16,766 nucleotides of DNA from JAUIBE01 sp035267185. GTDB taxonomy: Bacteria; Pseudomonadota; Gammaproteobacteria; Xanthomonadales; SZUA-36. How positions within the stretch are numbered: the first letter of the stretch is position 1; every line of letters starts with the position of its first letter. Under the pieces are notes generated by a model. That model saw nothing but the letters and a program-made list of their open reading frames with translations. It was not told the origin of the DNA and ran no database searches. The translations under genes were made by a program, and so were the position numbers. The stretch is taken from contig DATFLY010000089.1 of assembly GCA_035267185.1 (NCBI GenBank), positions 1 to 16,766 of the forward strand. The letters run 5' to 3'. Shown piece by piece: positions 7,482 to 14,786 of this stretch.

Positions 7482-8087
7482 CTAGTCTTTGCGCTCGCTT
7501 TTGATCTCAAACCACTGGTTGAGTTGCGTGATCAGTTCTTCACGACCCTGTTTCTTCAGTGCCGAAAATAGCTGGATGGTAACCCCCTGGCCGAATTGTC
7601 TCTGAAGCCCGAGCAGGGTCGATTTTGCAGCGCCGTGCTTGAGCTTGTCTGCCTTGGTTAGCAGAATGTGGCACGGCATGCTGACTGCTTCGCACCATTC
7701 AAGCATTTGCTCATCAAATGGTCGCATCGGGTGCCTGATATCCATCACCAGCACAACGCCCCGCAATGATTTTCTGATTTCAAAATACTGTGACATCAAC
7801 TGTCGCCACTGGTCCTTCAGCTTGTCCGGCACCTTGGCGTAGCCGTAGCCGGGAAGGTCAGCAATACGGCGCTGAGGATCAACATCGAAGATCACGATTT
7901 GTTGTGTTCGGCCAGGTGTCTTGCTCGTTCGCGCGAGTGATTTCTGGTCCGTAAGTACATTGATCGCACTGGATTTTCCTGCGTTTGAGCGGCCTGCAAA
8001 AGCAACCTCCCATCCGCCGTCCTGAGGCAATTGGGCCAGCCTTGCGGCATTCAGGACATAAGTGGCCTGTCGATAAGGATTTAGCAT
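7482..8087 (-). CDS. engB: Ribosome biogenesis GTPase EngB/YihA/YsxC
   Basis: This 201-residue GTP-binding protein belongs to the EngB (YihA/YsxC) family, needed for assembly of the large ribosomal subunit. All G motifs are present: G1 GRSNAGKS (32-39), G2 TPGRTQ (57-62), G3 DLPGYGYA (77-84), G4 TKADKL (144-149) and G5 SALKKQG (175-181). The length is standard. The ATG at 8087 is preceded by AAAGGAA at good spacing. It heads a minus-strand group with hemB and aroE and is divergent from cytochrome c4. In E. coli the small RNA Spot 42 sits between polA and this gene; here polA is about 3 kb away and no such RNA was recognised. Confidence 0.97.
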   Translation of the reverse strand: MLNPYRQATYVLNAARLAQLPQDGGWEVAFAGRSNAGKSSAINVLTDQKSLARTSKTPGRTQQIVIFDVDPQRRIADLPGYGYAKVPDKLKDQWRQLMSQYFEIRKSLRGVVLVMDIRHPMRPFDEQMLEWCEAVSMPCHILLTKADKLKHGAAKSTLLGLQRQFGQGVTIQLFSALKKQGREELITQLNQWFEIKSERKD

Positions 8088-8111
8088 GTCGGTTCCTTTA
8101 ATATCCGGAAG

Positions 8112-8141
8112 CTGGCAGGTGATGGAAGAAACAAGGATAAT
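8112..8141 (+). promoter_or_regulatory. Candidate sigma70-type promoter for cytochrome c4
   Basis: In the 92-base divergent spacer between engB and the cytochrome gene, CTGGCA (8112-8117) and GATAAT (8136-8141) are separated by 18 bases. They match the -35 and -10 consensus at 4 and 5 of 6 positions. The -10 lies about 38 bases before the ATG at 8180. This is a by-eye match only. Confidence 0.35.
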
Positions 8142-8179
8142 ACGGCGTCATTCTAGGCGTCGAAAGAAAGGAAATACAG

Positions 8180-8815
8180 ATGAGGTTTTCATTCTCCCTG
8201 GCGGCAAGCGCGCTACTGGCTTTGTCAACAACTGCATTGGCACAAACGGCCCCGGAGGGCGATGCGCAAGCCGGACAGGCTGGCTCAGCGATTTGTTCAG
8301 CCTGCCACGGTGCGGATGGCAACAGCATGGTCCCCCAGTGGCCGAATATTGCCGGACAGCATGAAGAATACCTGGTGCGCCAGATTACACTGATTAAGGA
8401 TAATGCCCGGCCGGTGCCAGAGATGATGGCAATCGTTGCTGGCCTGAGCGATTCAGATATTCGTAATCTCGCAGCGTATTACAGTTCACAGACGCCGAAA
8501 GTGGGTGTCGCCGATGAAGCGCTGGTTGAAACGGGCGCCCGGGTTTACAAGGCGGGTAATGCTGACACCGGCGTTCCGGCCTGTATGGCGTGTCATGGCC
8601 CGGCAGGCGCAGGAAACCCGCTTGCGGGATACCCGATGCTTGCCGGACAGCATTCTGTTTACACCGCCAGCATGCTTAACCGGTTCCGTGACGGAGAGCA
8701 CTGGGGAGACGGCGACGCTTCCAGCATGGTGATGGTCGGTGTGGCCAATCGCCTGACCGACGAAGAGATTGAAGCCGTGGCGAGTTACATTCAGGGGCTC
8801 TACAAAGCCGAATAA
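8180..8815 (+). CDS. Dihaem cytochrome c4
   Basis: Cytochrome c4 is a two-haem periplasmic electron carrier that can donate electrons to terminal oxidases. The 211-residue precursor has a signal peptide (MRFSFSLAASALLALSTTALA, probable cleavage before QTAPEG). Two c-type haem motifs are present, CSACH (39-43) and CMACH (135-139), one in each half, giving the family's two-domain repeat. Candidate axial methionines lie in PEMMAIVAGLS (about 82-83) and MVMVGVANRL (about 183-185). AGQH appears in both halves (58-61 and 155-158). AAAGGA is well placed before the ATG. It precedes dsbA, the same order recalled for Pseudomonas. Maturation would require the Ccm haem-attachment system, which is not in the window. 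Confidence 0.96.
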   Translation: MRFSFSLAASALLALSTTALAQTAPEGDAQAGQAGSAICSACHGADGNSMVPQWPNIAGQHEEYLVRQITLIKDNARPVPEMMAIVAGLSDSDIRNLAAYYSSQTPKVGVADEALVETGARVYKAGNADTGVPACMACHGPAGAGNPLAGYPMLAGQHSVYTASMLNRFRDGEHWGDGDASSMVMVGVANRLTDEEIEAVASYIQGLYKAE

Positions 8816-8832
8816 TGCCTTCTTTCCGTCGT

Positions 8833-8863
8833 GCTGCGCAGATTTTTGTTGAACCTGCGCAGC
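8833..8863. repeat. Paired CTGCGCAG palindromes forming a 9-bp hairpin
   Basis: GCTGCGCAG at 8833-8841 and CTGCGCAGC at 8855-8863 are perfect reverse complements with a 13-base loop. Each arm also contains the 8-bp palindrome CTGCGCAG (8834-8841 and 8855-8862), so the two copies repeat directly at 21-bp spacing, about two helical turns. A T-run lies in the loop and not after the stem, so it is not a typical intrinsic terminator. It sits just after the cytochrome c4 stop codon and before dsbA. It could be an RNA hairpin or a double operator. Confidence 0.6.
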
Positions 8864-8901
8864 CTGCAATGGTCTGTAGGGCGACACCAACTAATCAGCA
8901 A

Positions 8902-8907
8902 GATAAT
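8902..8907 (+). promoter_or_regulatory. Possible -10 element before dsbA
   Basis: GATAAT lies 22 bases before the dsbA ATG in the 114-base spacer. No good -35 hexamer was found 16-18 bases upstream. dsbA may be read through from the cytochrome gene, from this weak promoter, or both. Confidence 0.2.
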
Positions 8908-8929
8908 GTGATGCAGGAATGGAATTCAT

Positions 8930-9643
8930 ATGATTAATAAATTCAATAATATTTGGGCAGGCGCAATGTTGGCAGTTGCTTTCATGCTGATGGCTGTCCC
9001 GGCCTTTGCGCAGAGTTCCAAGTACCAGCCGGGCGTGCATTATTTCGTGATCGACAATGCCCCTGTCTCGACTTCGGACGAAAATATCGAGGTCCTGGAA
9101 GCATTCAGCTACATGTGCACGCATTGCAACACCTTCGAGCCGTTTATTGAAAACTGGCTGGAACGCAAGCCTGAAAATGTCGAGTTCAAACGCATTCCGG
9201 TGATTTTTGGTCGCCGTACCTGGGAAGTCTATGCCCGTGCCTATGTCACTGCCGAGATGATGGGTATTGCTGAGCAATCACATGGCGCACTGATGGATGC
9301 CCTGTGGAAAGAGAAAAAGATCTTTCGTAGCATCGAAGAGCTGGGAGAGTTCTACTCCAACTACGGGGTCACGGCTGACCAGTTTATTGCAACGTCCAAG
9401 TCATTCGCGGTCGATGCCCGTCTGCGAAAGGATCAAACCCTTGTCCAGTCTTATGGTGTCAGTGGGACCCCATCTCTGGTGGTCGCCGGCAAGTATCTGA
9501 TCAAAGGCAGCCAGGCAGTGCCGAATTACGACACCATGCTGGATGTGGTTGACACACTGATTGCCCAGGAACAGGCAGACATGGCGAGCACAGAAGAGCC
9601 TGCAGCCCAGGCGGTTGCCGATACAGCTGCCGAAGACAGTTAG
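8930..9643 (+). CDS. dsbA: Thiol:disulfide interchange protein DsbA, CTHC active site
   Basis: DsbA introduces disulfide bonds into exported proteins in the periplasm and is reoxidised by DsbB. The 237-residue precursor has a signal peptide (IWAGAMLAVAFMLMAVPAFA, probable cleavage at AFA-QSS). The thioredoxin-fold active site lies in EAFSYMCTHCNTFE (C63-T64-H65-C66). The cis-proline loop is SGTPSLVV (P181). The motif CTHC departs from the usual CPHC. The last 25 or so residues (after LIAQEQAD) form an acidic, alanine-rich tail that looks disordered and is an extension beyond the fold. GGAA precedes the ATG by six bases. The stop codon is followed at once by an in-frame TAA. It follows cytochrome c4 and converges on the TauE gene with a 17-base gap. 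Confidence 0.95.
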   Translation: MINKFNNIWAGAMLAVAFMLMAVPAFAQSSKYQPGVHYFVIDNAPVSTSDENIEVLEAFSYMCTHCNTFEPFIENWLERKPENVEFKRIPVIFGRRTWEVYARAYVTAEMMGIAEQSHGALMDALWKEKKIFRSIEELGEFYSNYGVTADQFIATSKSFAVDARLRKDQTLVQSYGVSGTPSLVVAGKYLIKGSQAVPNYDTMLDVVDTLIAQEQADMASTEEPAAQAVADTAAEDS

Positions 9644-9660
9644 TAATCGGTCACTGCTGT

Positions 9661-10461
9661 TTAAGCCATCAGGGCAAGGCGCAGTGCAATCGCAACCAAA
9701 ACGATTCCGAACAGGCGTTTAACCAGCGCCGGCGAAAGTCGGTGAACAGTGGCAACGCCGAGAGGTGCCGCCAGGGCACCGGCCAGGGCCACGGTGATCC
9801 ACGCCGGGCCGTGAACGTATCCCAGAATTTCCATACCCGGGGTCGCGCTTTGTGACCCCGGTTTCATTCCCAGGAAAACAAACGCAAGTGTTCCGGCGAT
9901 AGCGATTGGATAGCCGCATGCGGCCGCCGTGGCGATTGCACTCTGAGCCCGGACTCCATGCCACATCAGCCAAGGTCCCGTGATACTGCCCCCGCCAATT
10001 CCGACCAGGCTGGAGATGCCCCCTATGATCATTCCAATAAGGGTCGACAAAAAATGCCCAGGTAGCTGTTTTTGACCTTTGATTGCTGGTGAAAAAAGGA
10101 GTTGTAATCCGGCAATGAGTGCGAACATCGCAAAGACCAGGGTCAGACGACCCGGTGAGAGCGAGGTTGCCAGGACGGCGCCAGCACCGGCGCCAATCAC
10201 CAGCCCGGCAAGCAGGCGCCTGACAGTTCCCCACAAGATGGCCTGCCTGTAATGGTGGGCAACAATGGAGCTGAGTGATGTCACCAGCATGGTCGCGAGT
10301 GAAGTGGCCACGGCAAAGTGAATTGCATGATCAGCGGTGTCGGGTGTTTGAAGAAATATCCAGGTCAGTGCCGGCACAATCACCAGCCCGCCCCCGATTC
10401 CCAGAAACCCGGCCAGGTACCCGGCGACCACGCCGATCAGGGCAAATTCAAGCCAGGGCAT
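9661..10461 (-). CDS. TauE/SafE family (DUF81) membrane permease
   Basis: The 266-residue protein is almost entirely hydrophobic, with seven or eight likely membrane segments. It shows the twofold internal repeat of the TauE/SafE family: GFLGIGGGLVIVP near residues 18-30 and SLVGIGGGSITGP near 151-163. Members are proposed exporters of sulfite, sulfoacetate or other organosulfur anions, but the substrate cannot be read from sequence. The start is the ATG at 10461, chosen because MPWLEFALIGVVAGYLAG begins the first conserved segment. The frame is open to 10695, but that extension is polar, unlike the family, and lies over slt. It is head to head with slt and convergent with dsbA, with no partner gene of sulfur metabolism nearby. 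Confidence 0.9.
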   Translation of the reverse strand: MPWLEFALIGVVAGYLAGFLGIGGGLVIVPALTWIFLQTPDTADHAIHFAVATSLATMLVTSLSSIVAHHYRQAILWGTVRRLLAGLVIGAGAGAVLATSLSPGRLTLVFAMFALIAGLQLLFSPAIKGQKQLPGHFLSTLIGMIIGGISSLVGIGGGSITGPWLMWHGVRAQSAIATAAACGYPIAIAGTLAFVFLGMKPGSQSATPGMEILGYVHGPAWITVALAGALAAPLGVATVHRLSPALVKRLFGIVLVAIALRLALMA

Positions 10462-10507
10462 GCCGTATATTTCGGTATTCGTATTGCGGGTTGGAAGCCA
10501 TCGTTCT

Positions 10508-12541
10508 ATGCTGCATTCAGTGACCCTAAAATTCCCCACAGGATGGTTGATCGCCAGTTTAGCAGGCTTGATCTGCTGTCTGATTTGCACGCTTGCATTC
10601 GCACAGGCCAGCCTGGTTGGGAATTCAGGCGACCAGGCTTCACGCGACTCATTCAAAAGAGCCTGGGGAGCAGCACGAATCGGGGACAAGGCCACCCTTG
10701 AGCGCGAAACCGTAAACCTTCGAGGCTACCTTCTCTACCCCTACCTGGAATACAACGAGCTGCTGTCAACGCGGAGCTCGGTCGATCCTCAAAGGATGGC
10801 AGCTTTTCTTGAAACTCACGAGACCTGGGCATTCACAGCAGCGCTGGAAAGGGTCTGGTTGCGATCGATGGGCAAGCGCAAGCGCTGGGATGTTGTGCTG
10901 CAGTACGCCGATGGAATTTCCGATACAGAAGTGCGCTGCTACCTGGCAAGAGCAAAACGTTCCAGGGGGCAGACTGAAGGTCTTTTGGTTGAAGCCCAGA
11001 AACTCTGGTCGGCCGGCAGATCCCAGCCCAAAGCCTGTGATCCGCTATTCGAATGGCTGATTGACCAGGACGGCGTCACCTCGGAGCTGGCCTGGAATCG
11101 CATCAGGCTGGCTTTTGATGAACGTCACCCGCACCTGGCGCGCTACCTGACCCGTTTTCTCGACGATGAGGTGAAAGTGTGGGCAGATCGTTGGCGCAAT
11201 CAGGATTCCGAGCGCTACCGGCGACTTGATCGGGCCATCCAGTGGTCAGATACATCCCAGGGTCAGGATCTGACCAGCTACGGCTTGCGGTCCCTGGCTC
11301 GTTCAAATGGGGATCGTGCCTGGAATCATTTCAAGAGTCTTGATGGCCATTTTTCCTGGACAGAAGCTGAACGTGCCAGCATCCTGCGTGAAATCGCATT
11401 GTGGTCGGCAGTCGAGGAGAGCGCCGGGACCGTCGAGCGTATGCGAGCGGTTCCGCCTGAGTATCGTGATGGGCAACTGCTTGAATGGTGGGCCAGGGCA
11501 GGGCTGGCCATGCAGGACTGGAACGTGGTGATGGAAGGCATCGCACAAATGCCAGAAACCCTTGCGGATGATGATCGCTGGATGTTCTGGCAGGCACGGG
11601 CCCTGATGGAGACGGGTGACCCGGCAAGCGGAAATGCCGAGATGGCAATGCTTGCCACTCGCGCGACGTATTATGGATTCCTGGCCGCCGACTTCCTGGA
11701 TGAACCTTACTCGATTTGTCCGGAAGAACCACGGGTAAGCCCGGAAGATGTTCTTGCGATCCGGTCAAGGCCGGACTTTTCACGCGCGCTCGAACTGGAA
11801 AGAGTGGGTCTGCGAAACTGGGCACGATCAGAATGGACCCTTGCCGCAGCGCGCCTGGAAACCGAGCAGTTGCAGGCAGCAGCGGCGCTGGCCCTGGAAG
11901 AGGAATGGGTGGATGTTGCCATCCTGGCACTGGCTGACAGTGGCGATTTCGACTGGTATGAATGGCGTTTCCCGGTTGCCTACCAGGAAAGCATCGAACT
12001 GCATACTGACAATCATGATCTTGATCACAGCTGGGTTCTTGGCCTGATGCGTTCGGAAAGCGCGATGGCCGAGGATGCGATCTCCAGCGCCGGCGCCAGG
12101 GGCCTGATGCAGATCACCCCGGCGACTGCCCGGCAACTCAGCAGACGACATAGTCTTGGCTATACCGGGCCACACCAGCTCTTGCAACCCGAGTACAACA
12201 TACAGATGGGAACGGCGTATCTGAGAGATCTTCTGAATGAATATGGCAACAACCCGGTGTTGGCTGCCGGTGCGTACAATGCCGGACCGAACGCTGTAAA
12301 GCGTTGGCTTGACGCGTCAGCGCCGAGTGAAGCGGCCTTGTGGATTGAAACCCTTCCTTACTACGAAACACGCGAATACATTCCGCGGGTGCTGGCATTT
12401 TCAACAATTTACGATTGGCGCAGGTCCCAGCCAGTCACACGTGTTTCCTCGCGAATGCCGACAGTCGATTCGGGTAAGATGATCAGCCGCAGGACCACCG
12501 AAGTGGTCTGTCCGGCCAATCAGAACACAGGCGCTCCATGA
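10508..12541 (+). CDS. slt: Soluble lytic murein transglycosylase
   Basis: Slt cleaves the glycan strands of peptidoglycan to 1,6-anhydromuropeptides in the periplasm. From ATG 10508 the precursor has 677 residues (E. coli Slt70 has 645). The signal peptide runs through WLIASLAGLICCLICTLAFA with likely cleavage before QASL. A long alpha-helical region (about 40-500) corresponds to the ring-shaped superhelical U and L domains. The C-terminal SLT domain contains the catalytic glutamate in LMRSESAM (E517, codon 12056-12058), then AGARGLMQITPATA, YNIQMGTAYLRDLL and AAGAYNAGPNAVKRWL. The frame is also open from ATG 10460, which would overlap the divergent permease start codon; 10508 gives the better signal peptide. 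The stop overlaps the next start as ATGA, suggesting translational coupling. Confidence 0.95.
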   Translation: MLHSVTLKFPTGWLIASLAGLICCLICTLAFAQASLVGNSGDQASRDSFKRAWGAARIGDKATLERETVNLRGYLLYPYLEYNELLSTRSSVDPQRMAAFLETHETWAFTAALERVWLRSMGKRKRWDVVLQYADGISDTEVRCYLARAKRSRGQTEGLLVEAQKLWSAGRSQPKACDPLFEWLIDQDGVTSELAWNRIRLAFDERHPHLARYLTRFLDDEVKVWADRWRNQDSERYRRLDRAIQWSDTSQGQDLTSYGLRSLARSNGDRAWNHFKSLDGHFSWTEAERASILREIALWSAVEESAGTVERMRAVPPEYRDGQLLEWWARAGLAMQDWNVVMEGIAQMPETLADDDRWMFWQARALMETGDPASGNAEMAMLATRATYYGFLAADFLDEPYSICPEEPRVSPEDVLAIRSRPDFSRALELERVGLRNWARSEWTLAAARLETEQLQAAAALALEEEWVDVAILALADSGDFDWYEWRFPVAYQESIELHTDNHDLDHSWVLGLMRSESAMAEDAISSAGARGLMQITPATARQLSRRHSLGYTGPHQLLQPEYNIQMGTAYLRDLLNEYGNNPVLAAGAYNAGPNAVKRWLDASAPSEAALWIETLPYYETREYIPRVLAFSTIYDWRRSQPVTRVSSRMPTVDSGKMISRRTTEVVCPANQNTGAP

Positions 12542-13476
12542 ACATAGTATTGCTGGGTGGCTCCGGGTTTGTCGGAAGAAACCTGATCTCCGCCCTTGCC
12601 CAAAGAGGCCACGATTGCACGGTCTTGTCACGTGACACCGAACGCTGTCGGGACTTGCGCCTGCTGCCGCGTGTCAGGCTTCTGCGTGCAGACCCGTATG
12701 ATGTTGAATCCCTCACCAGGGCTGTTGCGGGCGCTGATACAGCAATCAACCTTGTAGGCATACTCAACGAAAGCGGACGCAGCGGAAAGGGTTTTGAGCG
12801 TGCTCATGTCCAGCTGACTGAAAACCTGCTCCAGGCTTGTGCTGACTCAGGAATCGAGCGCTATGTTCAGATTAGCGCGCTTGGCGCTGACTCCGAAGAC
12901 CCCGACGCAAGTCACTATCTGAAAACCAAGTCAAAAGCTGAACAGTTGGTTCGTGACAGCAAGCTGAAATACACCATCGTCCGGCCCTCTGTTATTTTTG
13001 GTGTGGGTGATTCTTTCTTCAATCGATTCGCCAGCCTGCTCAGGTGGACTCCGATACTTCCGATTGCCTGTCCCGATTCACTGATGCAGCCTGTTTGGGT
13101 TGGCGATGTCGCCGAGGCGATATGCAGGATGCTGGAATCTCCAGGGTCCATCGACCAGGCTTATCCGCTGGTCGGGCCGGAGAAATACAAACTGATCCAG
13201 CTGGTTCGCTACACAGCCACCGCCATCGGGAAGAAGCGCCTGATAATTGGCTTGCCCGACTTTGCTTCCCGTTTGCAGGGCCTGGTCTTTGATTTCATTC
13301 CGGGCAAACCATTTTCCAGCGACAATTATCGTTCTCTGAAGCTGGATAACGTCAGTGACAAGAATGCCCTTCCCGACTTTGGAATCGAACCGAGACCGCT
13401 CAAGGGATATGTCAGGGACTACCTGTGTGGGTCCGCTCGTCAGCGGCGGCTCAATAGTATTCGCAGCCGGGGCTGA
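12538..13476 (+). CDS. NDUFA9-like atypical SDR (NAD(P)-dependent epimerase-type) protein
   Basis: The 312-residue protein has an N-terminal Rossmann fold with the glycine motif GGSGFVGR (7-14), an acidic region DPYDVESLTRA, NLVGILNESG and a YxxxK pair (Y127, K131 in HYLKTKSKAEQLV). VRPSVIFGVGDSFFNRF and QPVWVGDVAEAI match the atypical SDR subgroup that includes the NDUFA9 subunit of mitochondrial complex I, often annotated as complex I NDUFA9 subunit family. The bacterial function is not established. Nucleotide-sugar, quinone-related or structural roles are all possible. The start codon overlaps the slt stop by two bases, and cca follows after 25 bases, so the three genes probably form one transcript. 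Confidence 0.88.
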   Translation: MNIVLLGGSGFVGRNLISALAQRGHDCTVLSRDTERCRDLRLLPRVRLLRADPYDVESLTRAVAGADTAINLVGILNESGRSGKGFERAHVQLTENLLQACADSGIERYVQISALGADSEDPDASHYLKTKSKAEQLVRDSKLKYTIVRPSVIFGVGDSFFNRFASLLRWTPILPIACPDSLMQPVWVGDVAEAICRMLESPGSIDQAYPLVGPEKYKLIQLVRYTATAIGKKRLIIGLPDFASRLQGLVFDFIPGKPFSSDNYRSLKLDNVSDKNALPDFGIEPRPLKGYVRDYLCGSARQRRLNSIRSRG

Positions 13477-13501
13477 GACCGATCAGGCCCTGTGAAGAGT
13501 T

Positions 13502-14749
13502 GTGAGTAGTTCAAAAACATACCTGGTCGGAGGCGCGGTCCGTGATGACCTGTTAGGCGTCAAGCCACGTGAAAAAGACTGGGTGGTGGTCGGCGCAACA
13601 CCTGAAGAGTTGCTTGACCAGGGTTTTCGCCAGGTTGGCGCATCATTCCCCGTATTTATTCATCCCAAAACCGGGGAAGAACATGCTTTGGCGCGAACTG
13701 AGAAAAAAGCGGGCCGCGGCTATCACGGTTTTAGTGTTGATTTTCATCCCGGAGTCAGCCTGGAAGAAGATCTTGAGCGCCGTGATCTCACCATCAATGC
13801 AATGGCGCGTGATGAATCAGGAAGCATCATTGATCCATTTGGCGGCCAGGCAGATCTTGAAGCCAGGGTATTACGACATGTGTCGCCGGCGTTTTCCGAG
13901 GACCCTTTGAGGGTCCTTCGGGTGGCCCGATTTGCCTCACGCCTGGCCAATTTTGACTTTGAAGTTGACCCGGAAACCCTCGAGCTCATGCGGAAAATCA
14001 CCAGTTCAGGTGAGCTGCAGGATCTGGCGGCGGAACGGGTCTGGTACGAAATCAGTGGTGCACTTGCCACATCGCGTCCCAGTCGCTTTGTCGAGGTTCT
14101 TCGAACGTGCGGTGCACTAAAGGTGCTGCTGCCTGAGATTGACGCCCTGTTCGGTATTCCCCAGGTTGAAAAATACCATCCGGAAGTTGATACCGGGGTT
14201 CACGTAATGATGGCCATCGACTGCGCGGCATCCCTGGCAGATGGCAAGCCCGATGCTGAAGTTGTGTTCGCTGTTCTGATGCATGACCTCGGCAAGGCGC
14301 TGACGCGGGAAGATTTGCTGCCATCTCATCGGGGGCATGAAGTGGCCGGTCTGCCACTGGTGAAGTCAGTTTGCGAAAGATTGAAAGCGCCGGGTGATTA
14401 TCGTGACCTGGCTCTGATTGTCTGTGAACACCATCTGCGTTGCCATCGGCTTCTTGAAATGCGCCCTGAAACTGTGATGCGATTGATCGAGGCGGCTGAT
14501 TTCCTGCGGCGCCCGCAGCGGGTTGAAGGGTTTCTTGCAGCCTGCGAATCGGACTACCGCGGCAGGCTTGGGCTCTCTGAACGTGAGTATCCACAGGCCG
14601 AATTCCTTCGACAGGCTGTGAAGGTTGTACTGTCTTTGAGGGTGGCTGACCTGGAAAGTGATGCCACCGGTCCGCAATTGGGTGAGGCGCTTCGTCGTGC
14701 GCGAGTCGAAGCGATAGCCGGCCTGGTTCGCGACCAGGGAGCTCAATGA
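13502..14749 (+). CDS. cca: CCA-adding tRNA nucleotidyltransferase, multifunctional type with HD domain
   Basis: Cca adds or repairs the 3' CCA end of tRNAs. In this bacterial type an HD domain adds phosphatase and 2',3'-cyclic phosphodiesterase activity. The 415-residue length matches E. coli Cca (412). The head domain shows LVGGAVRDDLLG (8-19), the metal-binding strand EKDWVVVG (24-31), RRDLTINA (93-100) and EDPLRVLRVARFA (133-145). The HD domain shows DTGVH (H234) and LMHDLGKA (H261, D262). The first carboxylate of the usual D-x-D pair (D21 and D23 in E. coli) is Glu here (E24), with D26 retained. The GTG start at 13502 follows GAAGAG and places the conserved YLVGGAVRD correctly. It is the last gene of the slt-SDR-cca group. 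Confidence 0.97.
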   Translation: MSSSKTYLVGGAVRDDLLGVKPREKDWVVVGATPEELLDQGFRQVGASFPVFIHPKTGEEHALARTEKKAGRGYHGFSVDFHPGVSLEEDLERRDLTINAMARDESGSIIDPFGGQADLEARVLRHVSPAFSEDPLRVLRVARFASRLANFDFEVDPETLELMRKITSSGELQDLAAERVWYEISGALATSRPSRFVEVLRTCGALKVLLPEIDALFGIPQVEKYHPEVDTGVHVMMAIDCAASLADGKPDAEVVFAVLMHDLGKALTREDLLPSHRGHEVAGLPLVKSVCERLKAPGDYRDLALIVCEHHLRCHRLLEMRPETVMRLIEAADFLRRPQRVEGFLAACESDYRGRLGLSEREYPQAEFLRQAVKVVLSLRVADLESDATGPQLGEALRRARVEAIAGLVRDQGAQ

Positions 14750-14758
14750 CGGATTGTT

Positions 14759-14784
14759 TGTAGGAGCGATCTTTTGGTCGCGAC
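14759..14784. repeat. REP-like hairpin between cca and midA; possible bidirectional terminator
   Basis: In the 37-base convergent gap the sequence TGTAGGAGCGATC-TTTT-GGTCGCGAC holds a 6-bp stem (GCGATC with GGTCGC, one G-T wobble) around a TTTT loop. The TGTAGGAGCG lead followed by a CGCGA-type arm has the form of REP sequences of Pseudomonas and Xanthomonas (GTAGGAGCG...CGCGA), as recalled. A short T-run follows (14785-14788). Only one copy was seen in the window. Confidence 0.55.
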
Positions 14785-14786
14785 TT

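Noticed and set aside
11331..11930. Open frame of 199 codons on the minus strand inside slt
   Set aside because: Proline- and serine-rich shadow of slt without a start signal or family features.
14052..14594. Open frame of 180 codons on the minus strand inside cca
   Set aside because: Antisense shadow of a well-conserved gene.
14722..14738. Perfect 6-bp hairpin CCTGGT-TCGCG-ACCAGG at the end of cca
   Set aside because: It lies inside the coding sequence and has no T-run after it, so it is not supported as a terminator.
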